Of a stretch of 64,000 nt of DNA, positions 9,732 to 21,302 are shown piece after piece. The DNA comes from Sacculina carcini (Eukaryota > Arthropoda > Thecostraca > Sacculinidae). The position numbers were made by a program, and so were the translations under genes. Numbering within the stretch: position 1 is the first letter of the stretch; the number at the start of each line of letters is the position of its first letter. The stretch lies in assembly GCA_916048095.2 (NCBI GenBank), contig OU696595.1, positions 5,910,795 through 5,974,794 on the forward strand. Direction: 5' to 3'. Under the pieces are notes generated by a model. The model was not told where the DNA came from, searched no databases, and was given only the letters and a program-made list of their open reading frames with translations.

Positions 9732-12259
9732 CTAGCATTAAAACCCGCCCGTTGAGCAGAACAATAAATAAAGTAAAATGAATATTGAATTAATAAAAAA
9801 TGATTAGAAATTAAAAAAGAAAAAGTAAACCCATAAAAAGTCTTAACCAATAGAAAAGTGTAAATGTGAATGTTTTTATTTTAGATGTGGGAAAATATTT
9901 TCCCTCGAACTGCCTCGTATTTAAACCCGCCCGTCGTGCGAAACTATAAATAGAATATAATGAATCAAAAAGCAAAAAGCTTATCCAATAGAAAAATTTA
10001 TATTTGTAAATTCTTGTTTGAATTATTGACGAAGTTTTTTCCCTCAACACTGGTCAAGTTCACACCCATCCTTCGTGTGTAGTAATTCATAAGTGTAACA
10101 CTATCAAAACAATGAAACCTTCTGTCATCTCTATAATTCCAGATTTATGCGTCCGCTAAAACAGCATATTCATATAGTTGGCATTGCATGATATTACAAC
10201 CCATATCCTTATGCAACTCACGCTTATGCAACTTGAAATTAAACCAATTAAATTATACAGTAAAATTCAGTAGTTAACTTTGTTCCCAGTAGTATTTTAC
10301 CCGCCCGTCGGGCGGAAAAATTCATGTGTAAATATTGAGGACAATAAAGCCTTTCTATTCAGTATAGTGTAGCATTAATTAAACTGTACCCAATAAAAGC
10401 ACACCATTCATGCTTGGAGCTAATATGATGCATTCTTAATTGTGATTGGGCTTCAGTGAAATTAATCGGTGTATATTCCTGTGTAATCGCAAGTGCGCAT
10501 AATAGCTGTCAAATTGGTAATATGTGCTTTTGACTTTACACCGCCGTAACTTCCTTCAGATACACTTTGGAAAATTAAAAATTATATCGTATTGTAGAAA
10601 ACAAGATTTCTAGCACGATGGTATAATTTATTTTTATATGTAACAAACAGTTACTGAGAAATAGTAGAAAAATGAATTAATTTTAGTCGCCCGGTGTTCA
10701 AGTGTAATTTAGGATGTATTCGTCGGGCGGAACAATTCATGTGTAAATATTGAGGACAATAAAGCCTTTCTATTCAGTATAGTGTAGCATTAATTAAACT
10801 GTACCCAATAAAAGCACACCATCCATGCTTGGAGCTGATATGATGCATTCTTAATTGTGATTGGGCTTCAGTGAAATTAATCGGTGTATATTCCTGTGTA
10901 ATCGCAAGTGCGCATAATAGCTGTCAAATTGGTAATATGTGCTTTTGACTTTACACCGCCGTAACTTCCTTCAGATACACTTTGGAAAATAAAAAATTAT
11001 ATCGTATTGTAGAAAACAAGATTTCTAGCACGATGGTATAATTTATTTTTATATGTAACAAATAGTTACTGAGAAATTGTAGAAAAATGAATTAATTTTA
11101 GTCGCCCGGTGTTCAAGTGTAATTTAGGATGTATTTGAGAATTTTGCCAATTTTACACGTTTTTTGTATCATTTGTGGGTATAAATTATAACTTATCTTG
11201 TAGAACACAAGATTATCTACACAGTAGTATATTCCTGTGTAATCGCAAGTGCGCATAATAGCTGTCAAATTGGCAATATGTCCTTTTGACTTTACACCGC
11301 CGTAACTTCCTTCAGATATACTTTGGAAAATTACAAATTATACCGTATTGTAGAAAACAAGATTTCTAGCACGATGGTATACTTTATTTTTATGTATAAC
11401 AAATTTTTACTGAGAAATAGTAGAAAAATTAATTAATCTTAGACGCCCGGTGTTCAAGTGTAATTTTGGATGTATTTTAGAATTTTGCCAATTTTACACG
11501 TTTTTTGTATCATTTGCGGGTATAAATTATATCTCTTCTTGTAGAACACAAAATTATCTACACAATAGTATAATTTTTATAGCTGTACCATTGCTGGTTT
11601 ATGAAGAATAGATAGCGGAATATTGATCAAAATGTTCACGTTTTTGTGTGATAATTTTGCCTTTTTGACTTTGTCATTTTGACTTCACACCGCCGTCATT
11701 TTTTTTAATACACTTTGGTAAATTAAAAATTATACCGTGTTGTAGCAAACAAAATTCCCAGCATGATGGTATAATTTATTTAGATGTGTGATATTTGTTT
11801 GTTGAGAAATAGAGAAAAAAGTAAAAATAATTGGTCGCCTTGAGTTAAAATGAAATTATGAATGTAGATTGTAATTTTGTCATTTTTACTTATTTTATAT
11901 TTAATTTTAGAATTTCAATTGTAGCCTAACATGTAAAACAAAAAATTCTCTACACAGTGGTATAATCTTTATAGCTGTACCATTTCTAGTTTATGAGGAG
12001 TAGATCGCGGAACAATGACCAAAATTTTCGCATTTTTCAGGGTTCATTTTGTCCTTTAACCGCGATAACTTTTTTGTTTTTATTTGTAAAAATTTAAATT
12101 TATCCTATCGTGTAGACAAGAAAATTTCCAACGTAATGGTATAAATTGTTAGCTTGTAGGCCAAGTGGTTACCGAGGAGCAGCTTGCAGAAAATGGACCA
12201 ATGAGGGTGGGACAGACAAACACACATACACACACACAGACAGAGGATCTATTTTATAT
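9732..12259 (-). mobile_element. long Helitron-like element carrying satellite core
   Basis: CTAG at 9732 opens the 3' end. Hairpin-motif modules follow at 9745, 9925 and 10300, then a satellite-like core at about 10305-12130. Its 5' end side is an ACACAC/ACAGAC tract and GAGGATCTATTTTATAT, directly joined to the next CTAG at 12260. It has no coding capacity. The architecture matches known non-autonomous Helitrons with central tandem repeats. Confidence 0.65.
10305..11600. repeat. satellite-like core, about 341- and 415-bp units
   Basis: The phrase CCTGTGTAATCGCAAGTGCG recurs at 10478, 10893 and 11234, so the periods are 415 and 341. The longer unit contains an extra block that begins with the Helitron hairpin motif (CGTCGGGCGGAA). 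Diverged copies of the same sequence continue to about 12130. Confidence 0.85.
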
Positions 12260-12710
12260 CTAGCATTAAAACCCGCCCGTTGTGCGGAGCAATTCATAGA
12301 AATATTGCAAATTAAAAATAAATAAGGCAAACTCATAAAAACCTTAATCAATTAAAAAGTCTAAATTTCATTATTTTTAATTTTATTTTGACAAAATATT
12401 TTCACTCAGCCCGCCTCATATTCAAACCCGCCCGACGTGAGGAATAATTCAGAACTCGAACACCATCCGTTCTGGTTCTTGAAGTCAAATCCATTAGTTT
12501 TGTATATGAATTCATTCTACACGGTGAAATTGAACGTTTTATTGCTGCCCGCGGGACATTTTTATTCCATAAAAATGAGCCATCGCTTCGTTTGCGTTTG
12601 AAGCCCATGATCATTGAACCAGCGAAACCATGAACCAGCGCAATTATGTCACCTCATATTCAAGCATACATACACAGACAGACAGATAATTCCTTCTTTA
12701 TGTATATATA
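12260..12710 (-). mobile_element. Helitron-like element
   Basis: It opens with CTAGCATTAAAACCCGCCCG and contains the same interior as 4690-5122 (TCCGTTCTGG, CTGCCCGCGG). It ends with CATACACAGACAGACAGATA and a TA-rich tail that runs into the next element at 12711. Confidence 0.65.
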
Positions 12711-14265
12711 TAGCATTAAAACCCGCCCGTTGTGCGGGGCAATTCATAACATGAAATTCATATTCAATTCATAAAAAATATGGAAAAATAAAAATGAAAT
12801 AGGGTACACTCATAAAAAATTTTATCAATTGAAAATTATAAGTTTAATTATTTTTATTTCGACAAAATATTTCCCCTCAGTCCGCCTGAGTCATTTTTAA
12901 ACCCGCCCGTCGTGCTGAATAATTCAGAACTCGAACACGATCCGTTCTGCATCTTGAAGTCAAATCCATTGGTTTTGCATCCGTTGCTGCCCGCGGAGCA
13001 TTTTTATTTTTAAAAAAATACCTTTTTTCAAATGAACCATTTGAAAAAATGAACTAAACAATGGAAACACTTTTTTTAAACCCGCCCGTCGTGCGGAACA
13101 ATTCATACAATAAAATTCATATTTGAAGTCAAATCCATTGGTTTTGTGTATGTATTAAATCTACAGGGGAAATTGAACGTTCTATTGTCTATAGTTGCTG
13201 CCCGCGGAACATTTTTATATAAAAAAAATTACCTTTTTTAAATGAACTATTTGAAAAAATGATCTAAAAAAACACTTTTTTTTAAACCCACCCGTCGTGC
13301 GGAACAATTGATACAATAAAATTCATATCAAACCCATAAAATATAATGAATACAAATTGAAAAGCAAAAAATGTAACCTATAAATATCTTAACCAATAGA
13401 AAAGTCTAAATGTGAATATTTTTGTTCTTATTTTGACAAATATTATCCTCTCAACCCGCCTGATATATAAATCTGCCCGTCGTGTGGTATAATTCAGAAC
13501 ACAAACACGAAACAAACAATGAAAGATGATGAAATCTTTCATTCATGAAATCATCAGAATGTTTCCAAACTATATTTATTACTTAACATCATTCCCCAAT
13601 ATCATTTGCTTGATTACTATTTTACTTTTGCCGCTATCATATTTATTGTTAAAATTTATATATTTTCCGCTATCACTAAAACCCAATATAACCTGAGTCA
13701 AACCTACCCAACCCAACCCAACCATCCAATCTTGACCGCTCTCAGTCTAGTCCGAGGTGATTTAACTTATTAGTTTGTGATCACAAAATATACTGATGCG
13801 ATCATAATTTGTAATCAGAAGACTGAGATTATCTACCCCAGGGGTCCCAAACACGCGGTCCACCAATACTTTTCTCTCAACCCGCCAATATAGTATCGGG
13901 ACCAAACTGTAAGGCAGCTAAATTCACATTTGTTGCATAATGCGATATAATTATACACCATTATCATATTATCTCATAATTCTCGGTTAATGCTTCCACT
14001 AAAGCATCATATTCATACAGTTGTTATTTTTTGGATTACACCGTTATTATAGCCCTTGATATTACAGCCGATATTATATTATGCAATCTATATTCTACTA
14101 CGTATTGCTCCTACTACATATATCATCAGATCGCAAAATATATTTAAAGGTTCACATCATTTTCCAACATCATTTGCTTAAGAGCTATTGTACTTTTATC
14201 GCTAGAATATTTACTGCTAGCAAAATATCATACACCTCGCTATAATTTAAACCCACTTTTTATAG
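12711..14265 (-). mobile_element. nested Helitron-derived modules
   Basis: Hairpin motifs stand at about 12720, 12905, 13083, 13292 and 13470, the first preceded by TAGC with the leading C lost. The interior at 13550-13700 and again at 14110-14250 (CATCATTTGCTTGA and relatives) also occurs in the element at 23032. No gene is seen. Confidence 0.5.
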
Positions 14266-17200
14266 ATACATTTAAGCCCGCCCGTCGTGCGGAACAGTTC
14301 ATAGAATATAATTAATATTCAATTCATAAAAAATTAGTGCAAATTGAAAAAGAAAAAAAACCCATAGAAAATTTTTAGCCAATATAAAAGTCTCAATGTG
14401 AAATTTATGTTTCAATTTAGAAAACATGTTTTTCCACAACCCGCCTCATATTTAAAGCTGCCCGTCGAGCGGAATAATTCAGAACTCAAACACGAAACAA
14501 ACACAATGAAAATTGATGAAAAACGACCAATAGAAAAATCAAATTTGTAAATTCTTGTTTTAATTATTGACGATGTTTTTCCCTCAACACTACTCAAATT
14601 CACACCCGTCCTTCGTGTGTAGAAATTCAGAGGTGTAACACTATCAAAACAATGAAACATCTCTATAATTCCAGATTAATGCTTCCTCTAAAACAGCATA
14701 TGCATATACTTGGCATTGCATGATATTACAACCCGTATCCTTATGCAACTTAAGCGTATGCAACTTAAAATTAAACCAATTAAATTACACAGTAAAATTC
14801 AGTAGCTTACTTTGTTCCAAGTAGCATTTTACCCGCCCGTCGTGCGGAACATTTGATGTGTAAATATTGAGGACAATAAAGACTTTCTATTCAGTATAGT
14901 GTAGCATTAATTAAACTGTACGCAAAAAACCACACCATCCATGCTTGGAGATAATATGATGCATTCTTAATTGTGATTGGGCTTCAGTGAAATTTAATCG
15001 GTGTATATTCCTGTGTAATCGCAAGTGCGCATAATAGCTGTCAAATTGGCAATATGTCCTTTTGAATTTACACCGCCGTAACTTCTTTCAGATACCCTTT
15101 GGAAAATTACAAATTATACCGTATTGTAGAAAACAAGATTTCTAGCACGATGGTATAATTTATTTTTATGTGCAACAAATAGAGACTGAGAAATAGTAGA
15201 AAAATAAATTAAATTTAGCCGCCCGGTGATCAAGTGTAATTTTGGATGTATTTGAGAATTTTGCCAATTTTACACGTTTTTTGTATCATTTGTGGGTATA
15301 AATTATAGCTTATCTTGTAGAACACAAAATTATCTACACAGTAGTATATTCCTGTGTAATCGCAAGTGCGCATAATAGCTGTCAAATTGGCAACATGACA
15401 TTTTGACTTTACATCGCCGTAACTTCCTTTAGATACACTTTGGAAAATAAAAAATTATACCGTATTGTAGAAAACAAAATTTCTAGCACGATGGTATAAT
15501 TTATTTTTATGTATAACAAATAGTTACTGATAAATAGTAGAAAAATGAATTAATTTTAGTCGCCCGGTGTTCAAGTGTAATTTTGGATGTATTTGAGAAT
15601 TTTGCCAATTTTACACGTTTTTGTATCATTTGTGGGTATAAATTATAACTTTTCTTGTAGAACACAAAATTATCTACAGAGTAGTATATTCCTGTGTAAT
15701 AGCAAGTGCGTAAATTGTGATTTGGACTTAAGTGAAATTAAATCAGTGTATATTCATGTGTAATCGCAAGTGCGCATAATAGCTGTCAAATTGGTAATAT
15801 GTGCTTTTGACTTTACACCGCCGTAACTTCCTTCAGATACACTTTGGAAAATTACAAATTATACCGTATTGTAGAAAACAAGATTTCTAGCACGATGGTA
15901 TAATTTATTTTTATGTGTTACAAATAGCTACTGAGAAATAGTAGAAAAATAAATTAATTTTAGTCACCCGGTGTTCAAGTGCAATTTTGGATGTATTTGA
16001 TAATTTTGCCAATTTTACACGTTTTTTGTATCATTTGTGGGTATAAATTATAGCTTATCTTGTAGAACACAAAATTATCTACACAGTAGTATACTCCTGT
16101 GTAATCGCAAGTGCGCATAATAGCTGTCAAATTGGCAATATGTCCTTTTGACTTTACACCGCCGAAACTTCCTTCAGATACACTTTGGAAAATTAAGAAT
16201 TATACCGTATTGTAGAAAACAAAATTTCTAGCACGATGGTATAATTTATTTTTATGTGTAACAAATAGTTACTGAGAAATAGTAGAAAAATGCATTAATT
16301 TTAGTCGCCCGGTGTTCAAGTGAAATTTTGGATGTATTTGAGAATTTTGCCAATTTTACACGTTTTTTGTATCATTTGTGGTATAAATTGTAGCTTATCT
16401 TGTAGAACACAAAATTCTCTACACAGTAGTATATCCCTGTGTAATCGCAAGTGCGTAAATTGTGATTGGACTTCAATGAAATTTAATCAGTGTATATTCA
16501 TGTGTAATCGCAAGTGCGCATAATAGCTGTCAAATTGGCAACATGACATTTTGATTTTACACCGCCGTAACCTCCTTCAGATACACTTTGGAAAATTACA
16601 AATTATACCGTATTGTAGAAAAAAATATTTCTAGCACGATGGTATAATTTATTTTTATGTTTAACAAATATTTACTGATAAATAGTAGAAAAATGAATTA
16701 ATTTTAGTCGCCCGATGTTCAAGTGTAATTTTGGATGTATTTGAGAATTTTGCCGATTTTACACGTTTTTTGTATCATTTGTGGGTATAAATTATAGCTT
16801 ATCTTGTAGAACACAAAATTATCTACACAGTAGTATATTCCTGTGTAATCGCAAGTGCGCATAATAGCTGTCAAATTGGCAATATGTCCTTTTGACTTTA
16901 CACCGCCGAAACTTCCTTCAGATACACTTTGGAAAATTACAAATCATACCGTATTGTAGAAAAAAATATTTCCAGCACAATGGTATAATTTATTTTTATA
17001 TGTAACAAATAGTTACTGAGAAATAGTAGAAAAATGAATTAATTTTAGTCGCCCGGTGTTCAAGTGTAATTTTGGATGTATTTGAGAATTTTGCCAATTT
17101 TACGTTTTTGGTATCATGTGTGGGTATAAATTAGAATATTTCTTGTAGAACACAAAATTTTCTACACAATAGTATAATTTTTATAGCTGTAACTTTGCTG

Positions 17201-17814
17201 GTTTATGAGGAATAGATAGGGGAATATTGACCAAAATATTCGCGTTTTTAGGGCTAATTTTGCCTTTTTGACTTTGTCATTTTGACTTCACACCGCCGTA
17301 ACTTTTTTTTAATACACTCTGGAAAATTACAAATTATACCGTGCTGTAGAAGACAAAATTCCCAGCTTGATGGTAATATTTATTTAGATGTGTCATATTT
17401 AGTCGCTGAGAAATAGAGAAAAAGGTATACAAAATCGAACGCGTGGAGTTTAAATATAATTTTGAATGTAGACTAAAATTTTGTCATTTTGACATATTTA
17501 ATATTTAATTTTTGGATATGAATTATAGCCTACTGAGTAGAACAGAATATTTTCTACACAGTGGTATAATCTGTTTGGCTGTACCATTTCTGGTTTATGA
17601 GGAGTAGATGGCGGAACATTGACCACAATTTTTGCATTTTTCAGGGTTCATTTTGTCTTTTAACCACGATAACTTTTTTCGGTTTTATTTTTAAATTTGA
17701 AATTTATCCTATCGTGTAGACAAGAAAATTTCCAACGTAATGGTATAAATTGTTGGCGGGTACACCAAGTGGTTACTGAGTAGCAGCTTGCTGAAAATGG
17801 ACCAAGGAGGGTGG

Positions 17815-17851
<37 letters not shown>

Positions 17852-17874
17852 AGGATCTCTTTTATATATATAGA
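14266..17874 (-). mobile_element. Helitron-like element with long 341-bp satellite array
   Basis: The left part has hairpin motifs at 14280, 14458 and 14833. The centre is the satellite array. The right end has a GACAGACA tetranucleotide run (17816-17852) and CTCTTTTATATATATAGA ending at 17874, followed by T. On the minus strand that is a Helitron-type 5' end, TCTATATATATAAAAG. The left 3' end lacks CTAG, so it is degraded or overlapped by the previous element. Copy 2 (52894-56160) is one satellite unit shorter. Confidence 0.65.
14850..17180. repeat. 341-bp satellite array inside Helitron-like element
   Basis: The anchor phrase (C)CTGTGTAATCGCAAGTGCG or its CATGTG variant starts units at 15010, 15351, 15755, 16096, 16499 and 16840. 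Pairs are spaced exactly 341 bp. Short (about 63-bp) partial units at 15691 and 16436 break the period. Diverged units continue to about 17760. Copy 2 has lost one 342-bp length between about 15100 and 15700. Confidence 0.9.
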
Positions 17875-18046
17875 TATATATTTTGTAAGTTTAAGAATCT
17901 TATATTTGCTATTCGCTTTCGTGAATTGTATTATGTGTACTCCGCCTATAATTGGGATGTCATCCTGTTGGTTGGTGTGAATAAAGACAAAACAAAACAA
18001 AACAAAACAAATATTGTGCTAGATCCTTGTACTAGATCCCCTTTTT
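17875..18046 (+). mobile_element. LINE 3'-end remnant with (AAAAC)n tail
   Basis: AATAAA at 17980-17985 is followed by GACAAAACAAAACAAAAC and a short tail, as at the 3' end of a plus-strand retrotransposon. Only about 130 bp precede it and no coding part is visible. Confidence 0.4.
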
Positions 18047-19330
18047 TCATAGGGTAGCGCAAGAATCTCCGGAGATTCCCTTCAATATTACACAAAAATG
18101 CCACACCACAAATAACCACACTAGTCTGGTCGCCAATCTCTGTAATTTTTCAATTGTTCTTATATGTCGCACTTCGTGAGGGCACCATACAACAGCATCA
18201 TATTCAATTCTTGGTCTCATTATTGTCACTAATATATTTGTCATTTCTTGGTGTATGTGATTGAAGACGTATCTCATGCGTTATAGCTGCATTTGTCTTC
18301 CGATATATATATCATTTATATGAGCATCTGGAGAGAAATAATTTTGAATTATCACTTCTAAATCTTTTTCTTCATCAGTTTTCTGCAATTTCAAGTCTCC
18401 CAGCTTGTACACGAATAATTGTTTTATCTGACTTGATCCAAATTTCATCACGTGACATTTCGAGTTATTGAAATTCATTAACCGTTGACAACTTCATCTA
18501 TGTAGTTTGTCTACATTGTCTTGTAATATTAGGCAGTCTTTAGGAGTTTATATAGTTTTCATTATTTGGGCATCATCAGCAGAGATGCATGGTGCTTTCT
18601 ATGTCTGTCACCATGTCATTTATATTTACCTGAAACATTATGGGTCCCAAAACTGATGACGGCGATGGCGATGATGATGATGGCGTCACTCCTCTTACTG
18701 TAGTACTCATTTTTCTCACTCCTCTTACTGTAGTACTCATTTTTCTCACTCCTCTTAATATAGTACTCATTTTTCTCACTCCTCTTACTGTAGTACTCAT
18801 TTTTCTCACTCCTCTTACTGTAGTACTCATTTTTCTCACTCCTCTTAATATAGTACTCATTTTTCTCACTCCTCTTACTGTAGTACTCATTTTTCTCACT
18901 CCTCTTACTGTAGTACTCATTTTTCTCACTCCTCTTAATTTAGTACTCATTTTTCTCACTCCTCTTACTGTAGTACTCATTTTTCTCACTCCTCTTAATA
19001 TAGTACTCATTTTTCTCACTTCTACTTCTGTAGTACTCATTTTTCTCACTCCTCTTAATATAGTACTCATTTTTCTCACTTCTACTTCTGTAGTACTCAT
19101 TTTTCTCACTCCTCTTAATGTAGTACTCATTTTTCTCACTCCTCTCACTGTACTACTCATTTTTCTTCTTACGAGAATTTTTTTCATCCAGTCCAATCAT
19201 TTTCCTTCTATTGCGCCATAATTTTCAAGTTTCCATAAGAGTCTCATATGCGGCACCTTGTCCATATTTGCCCACTGGTCTCGCTTTTGTATTGCCTCAA
19301 CAATCTGGCTTTAAAACACAACAAACTCGA
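18047..19330 (-). pseudogene. dead non-LTR RT with internal minisatellite
   Basis: Reading down the minus strand, RT pieces appear in order: DKVPHMRLLWKLENYG (about 19255-19210), DWMKKILVRRKMS (19196-19158), then a 16-fold repeat of the RKMSTTVRGV block, SVLGPIMFQVNINDM (about 18650), LNFNNSKCHVMKFG (about 18470) and VVWCPHEVRHIRTIEKLQR (about 18190). The YADD region is frameshifted (about 18580). The order is that of a CR1-type LINE RT. Frameshifts and an in-frame TGA near 19200 make it non-functional. Confidence 0.75.
18688..19167. repeat. 30-bp minisatellite, 16 units, within RT coding sequence
   Basis: Sixteen 30-bp units share the core GTAGTACTCATTTTTCTC, with three or four variant types (CTTACTG, CTTAATA, TCTACTTCTG). 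Every unit is an exact 10 codons on the minus strand, so the RT frame is preserved throughout. Copy 2 has 10 units at 56974-57273. Confidence 0.95.
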
Positions 19331-19375
19331 AACACATGATCTGCAAGTGTGTGTATGTATGTTTCAGTGTGAGTG

Positions 19376-19378
<3 letters not shown>

Positions 19379-19466
<88 letters not shown>
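19379..19466. repeat. (GT)n microsatellite, 88 bp
   Basis: An uninterrupted GT run. Copy 2 has about 76 bp at 57485-57560. Confidence 0.98.
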
Positions 19467-19468
<2 letters not shown>

Positions 19469-19585
19469 AGTACACATCAACATATTGATCATAGCCACAA
19501 TATACAATCACAAGCATAATTTGTCGAATAAAATCTCTTGAACAGAGAGTTTTCACAATATAACACTAATGAAAACTAGACAAAC

Positions 19586-20539
19586 TCATGTGTGCGTGTT
19601 TGTGTGTGAGAGAGCGTGCATGTTTATCCATAACATTTCGTACAAATTACCCACTCGCTTGTTGAGCGGACTCAATTGCAAATTTCTGCCTCGCACTTGA
19701 TTGACGGCCGAGTGGACGGTGCGAAAGCCAGCTGATTGCAGACGATACAATAATCGATAATAAATCCCGCTGCCCATCAACTTTCTGCTCATATGAATTT
19801 CTGCTGCAATTTGTTGGAATCCTTTAGTCAGCTGATCGATTGTCTCTTTTTCTGCCCACAACCGCCACTCATCTCCTTCAATGTCCATCTTCAGATATGC
19901 GGCCATTTTGTGCGCATGGCCCATATGTTGGCGCAGTTGAGACAATGTTTCGTAGCCACCTCTATTATCGCCAAGTTTGCTAGGCTTGTAGCTATGTGGT
20001 CGCACTCCTCGCCGCTCAAATGTCACCGTTTTATTTGTGTTGGCATCTTGCCAAATCTGTCGGTTGCCATGCCGACGATAAAGTCCCGCCGTAGGTGCCG
20101 GATCAAAGGCGAACACACGACAGCCGCGCTTGGCAACGGCGCGCTCAAAACTCCACTCATTGGCTACACCCAGCGACAAGACAACGCATGATTGGCTGGC
20201 GTGCTGTGACGTCACTCCGCCGTCGCCTGGCGACAGCCAATAGACGTCCGCCTCGCACACAAACTTGTCGCCGTCGATTGGCTGACGCCGGCGCTTGGCT
20301 CGGCCCACACGCCACTTGACTCCGCCCATGCGTGTCAGAGGACTGCACAGTACTTGCGGTGTTTCAATATAGGCGTACAATTCTCTAAGCAGCTCGCTTC
20401 TATTTGTGGGCGGATGCTTGCGTAGAAATATTGCCTGAGGGTTTTCTGTGAGTGACCCCGCGTGACCTGGTCGTGACCTGAAGGACTGTACGCATGTCGT
20501 TGACCTTGGTTTGATGGGTGACCTGTTGAACAAATGCAT
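19586..20539 (-). CDS. METTL24-like methyltransferase, copy 1
   Basis: This uninterrupted 317-codon frame matches the methyltransferase-like protein 24 family, whose members are predicted SAM-dependent methyltransferases of unknown substrate. Visible blocks are ETPQVLC (59-65), DGDKFVCE (89-96), a SAM-binding-type stretch VVLSLGVANEWSFERA (119-134), FAFDPA (143-148), YLKMDIEGDEW (215-225) and IAAEIH (244-249). The length fits the catalytic part of the family. The first 30 residues are low in conservation signs and no signal peptide or anchor is seen, so the true start may lie in an upstream exon. The last ten residues (ALSHTNTHT) come from CA-repeat sequence. This is the only likely host gene in the copy and is flanked by minisatellites. 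Confidence 0.75.
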   Translation of the reverse strand: MHLFNRSPIKPRSTTCVQSFRSRPGHAGSLTENPQAIFLRKHPPTNRSELLRELYAYIETPQVLCSPLTRMGGVKWRVGRAKRRRQPIDGDKFVCEADVYWLSPGDGGVTSQHASQSCVVLSLGVANEWSFERAVAKRGCRVFAFDPAPTAGLYRRHGNRQIWQDANTNKTVTFERRGVRPHSYKPSKLGDNRGGYETLSQLRQHMGHAHKMAAYLKMDIEGDEWRLWAEKETIDQLTKGFQQIAAEIHMSRKLMGSGIYYRLLYRLQSAGFRTVHSAVNQVRGRNLQLSPLNKRVGNLYEMLWINMHALSHTNTHT

Positions 20540-20754
20540 GTGTGTGTAAGTGTTCTATGTTTGGTGTTATTCCAAGATGTATCATGTTAAATCTCTAAAT
20601 CGCTTGGGGATGATAAATCTTAATTAACTTTGTAATGTTCGATTTTTACTAAATTGAATAATTAAACGGGTTATGACAAATGATGACCAAATGGGATACA
20701 TTGCATACTAAATATATTGACAATAGGTACTGGTGATGTAGTTAGAGGTTTTCG

Positions 20755-20786
<32 letters not shown>

Positions 20787-21171
20787 ATGCTTCTTGTGTT
20801 TGCTGGTGTGGTGCTTTGCGCAATGTGTATGTATGCTTGTGTGTGTGTGTGTGAGTGTGTGTGTGTGTGTGTTTGCAAAGTGCAGCGTTTGCAGAGTGGG
20901 TTCTTGTAGGCGCGCGTGGGTCATCTTTATGTCTTTTAATATATGTTCTGAACCGCAGTGGAAGTTCTCTTTTACAGATGATGAATTAGGTAGTGTTAAA
21001 ATGGCAATTAAATGGATTATGATATTGTAATTAAAGTGGTAATTCTAAATGCTAATATAATTGGTAATTGTGAGTTTGTTAATAATTGGAGATGGTGTCG
21101 TACATAAACTCAGTGAACATGAACAGTTTACGTAATAAACAAACACGCACAACATCACACAAGCCCACGTT
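20540..21171. other. non-coding upstream of METTL24-like ORF, with GT tracts
   Basis: GT runs lie at 20756-20782 and 20838-20872 (the first is longer in copy 2). No TATA box, CpG cluster or exon can be supported. If the METTL24-like gene has an upstream exon or promoter, it should lie here or further right. Confidence 0.45.
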
Positions 21172-21302
21172 CAACAATAACAATCACGTAAAGAGGGCAG
21201 TGAACAATAACAATCACGTAAAGAGGGCCGTGAACAATAACAAACACGTAAAGAGGGCCGTGAACAATAACAATCACGTAAAGAGGGCCGTGAACAATAA
21301 CA
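21172..21302. repeat. 30-bp minisatellite, first block
   Basis: About four units contain CAATCACGTAAAGAGGGC followed by CGTGAACAATAA. The same unit resumes at 21822 on the other side of a LINE fragment. Confidence 0.9.

Noticed and set aside
14850-17180. Regularly spaced repeats reminiscent of a CRISPR array
   Set aside because: Whole 341-bp units are repeated with no unique spacers, and the genome is eukaryotic.
18640-19221. 193-codon plus-strand ORF with a repeating LTPLTVVLIF motif
   Set aside because: It is the antisense of the 30-bp minisatellite in the RT remnant. Any 30-bp unit gives long open frames on both strands.
19248-19556. Cys/Val and Thr/His repeat ORFs across the GT run
   Set aside because: These are microsatellite translations on both strands with no independent support.
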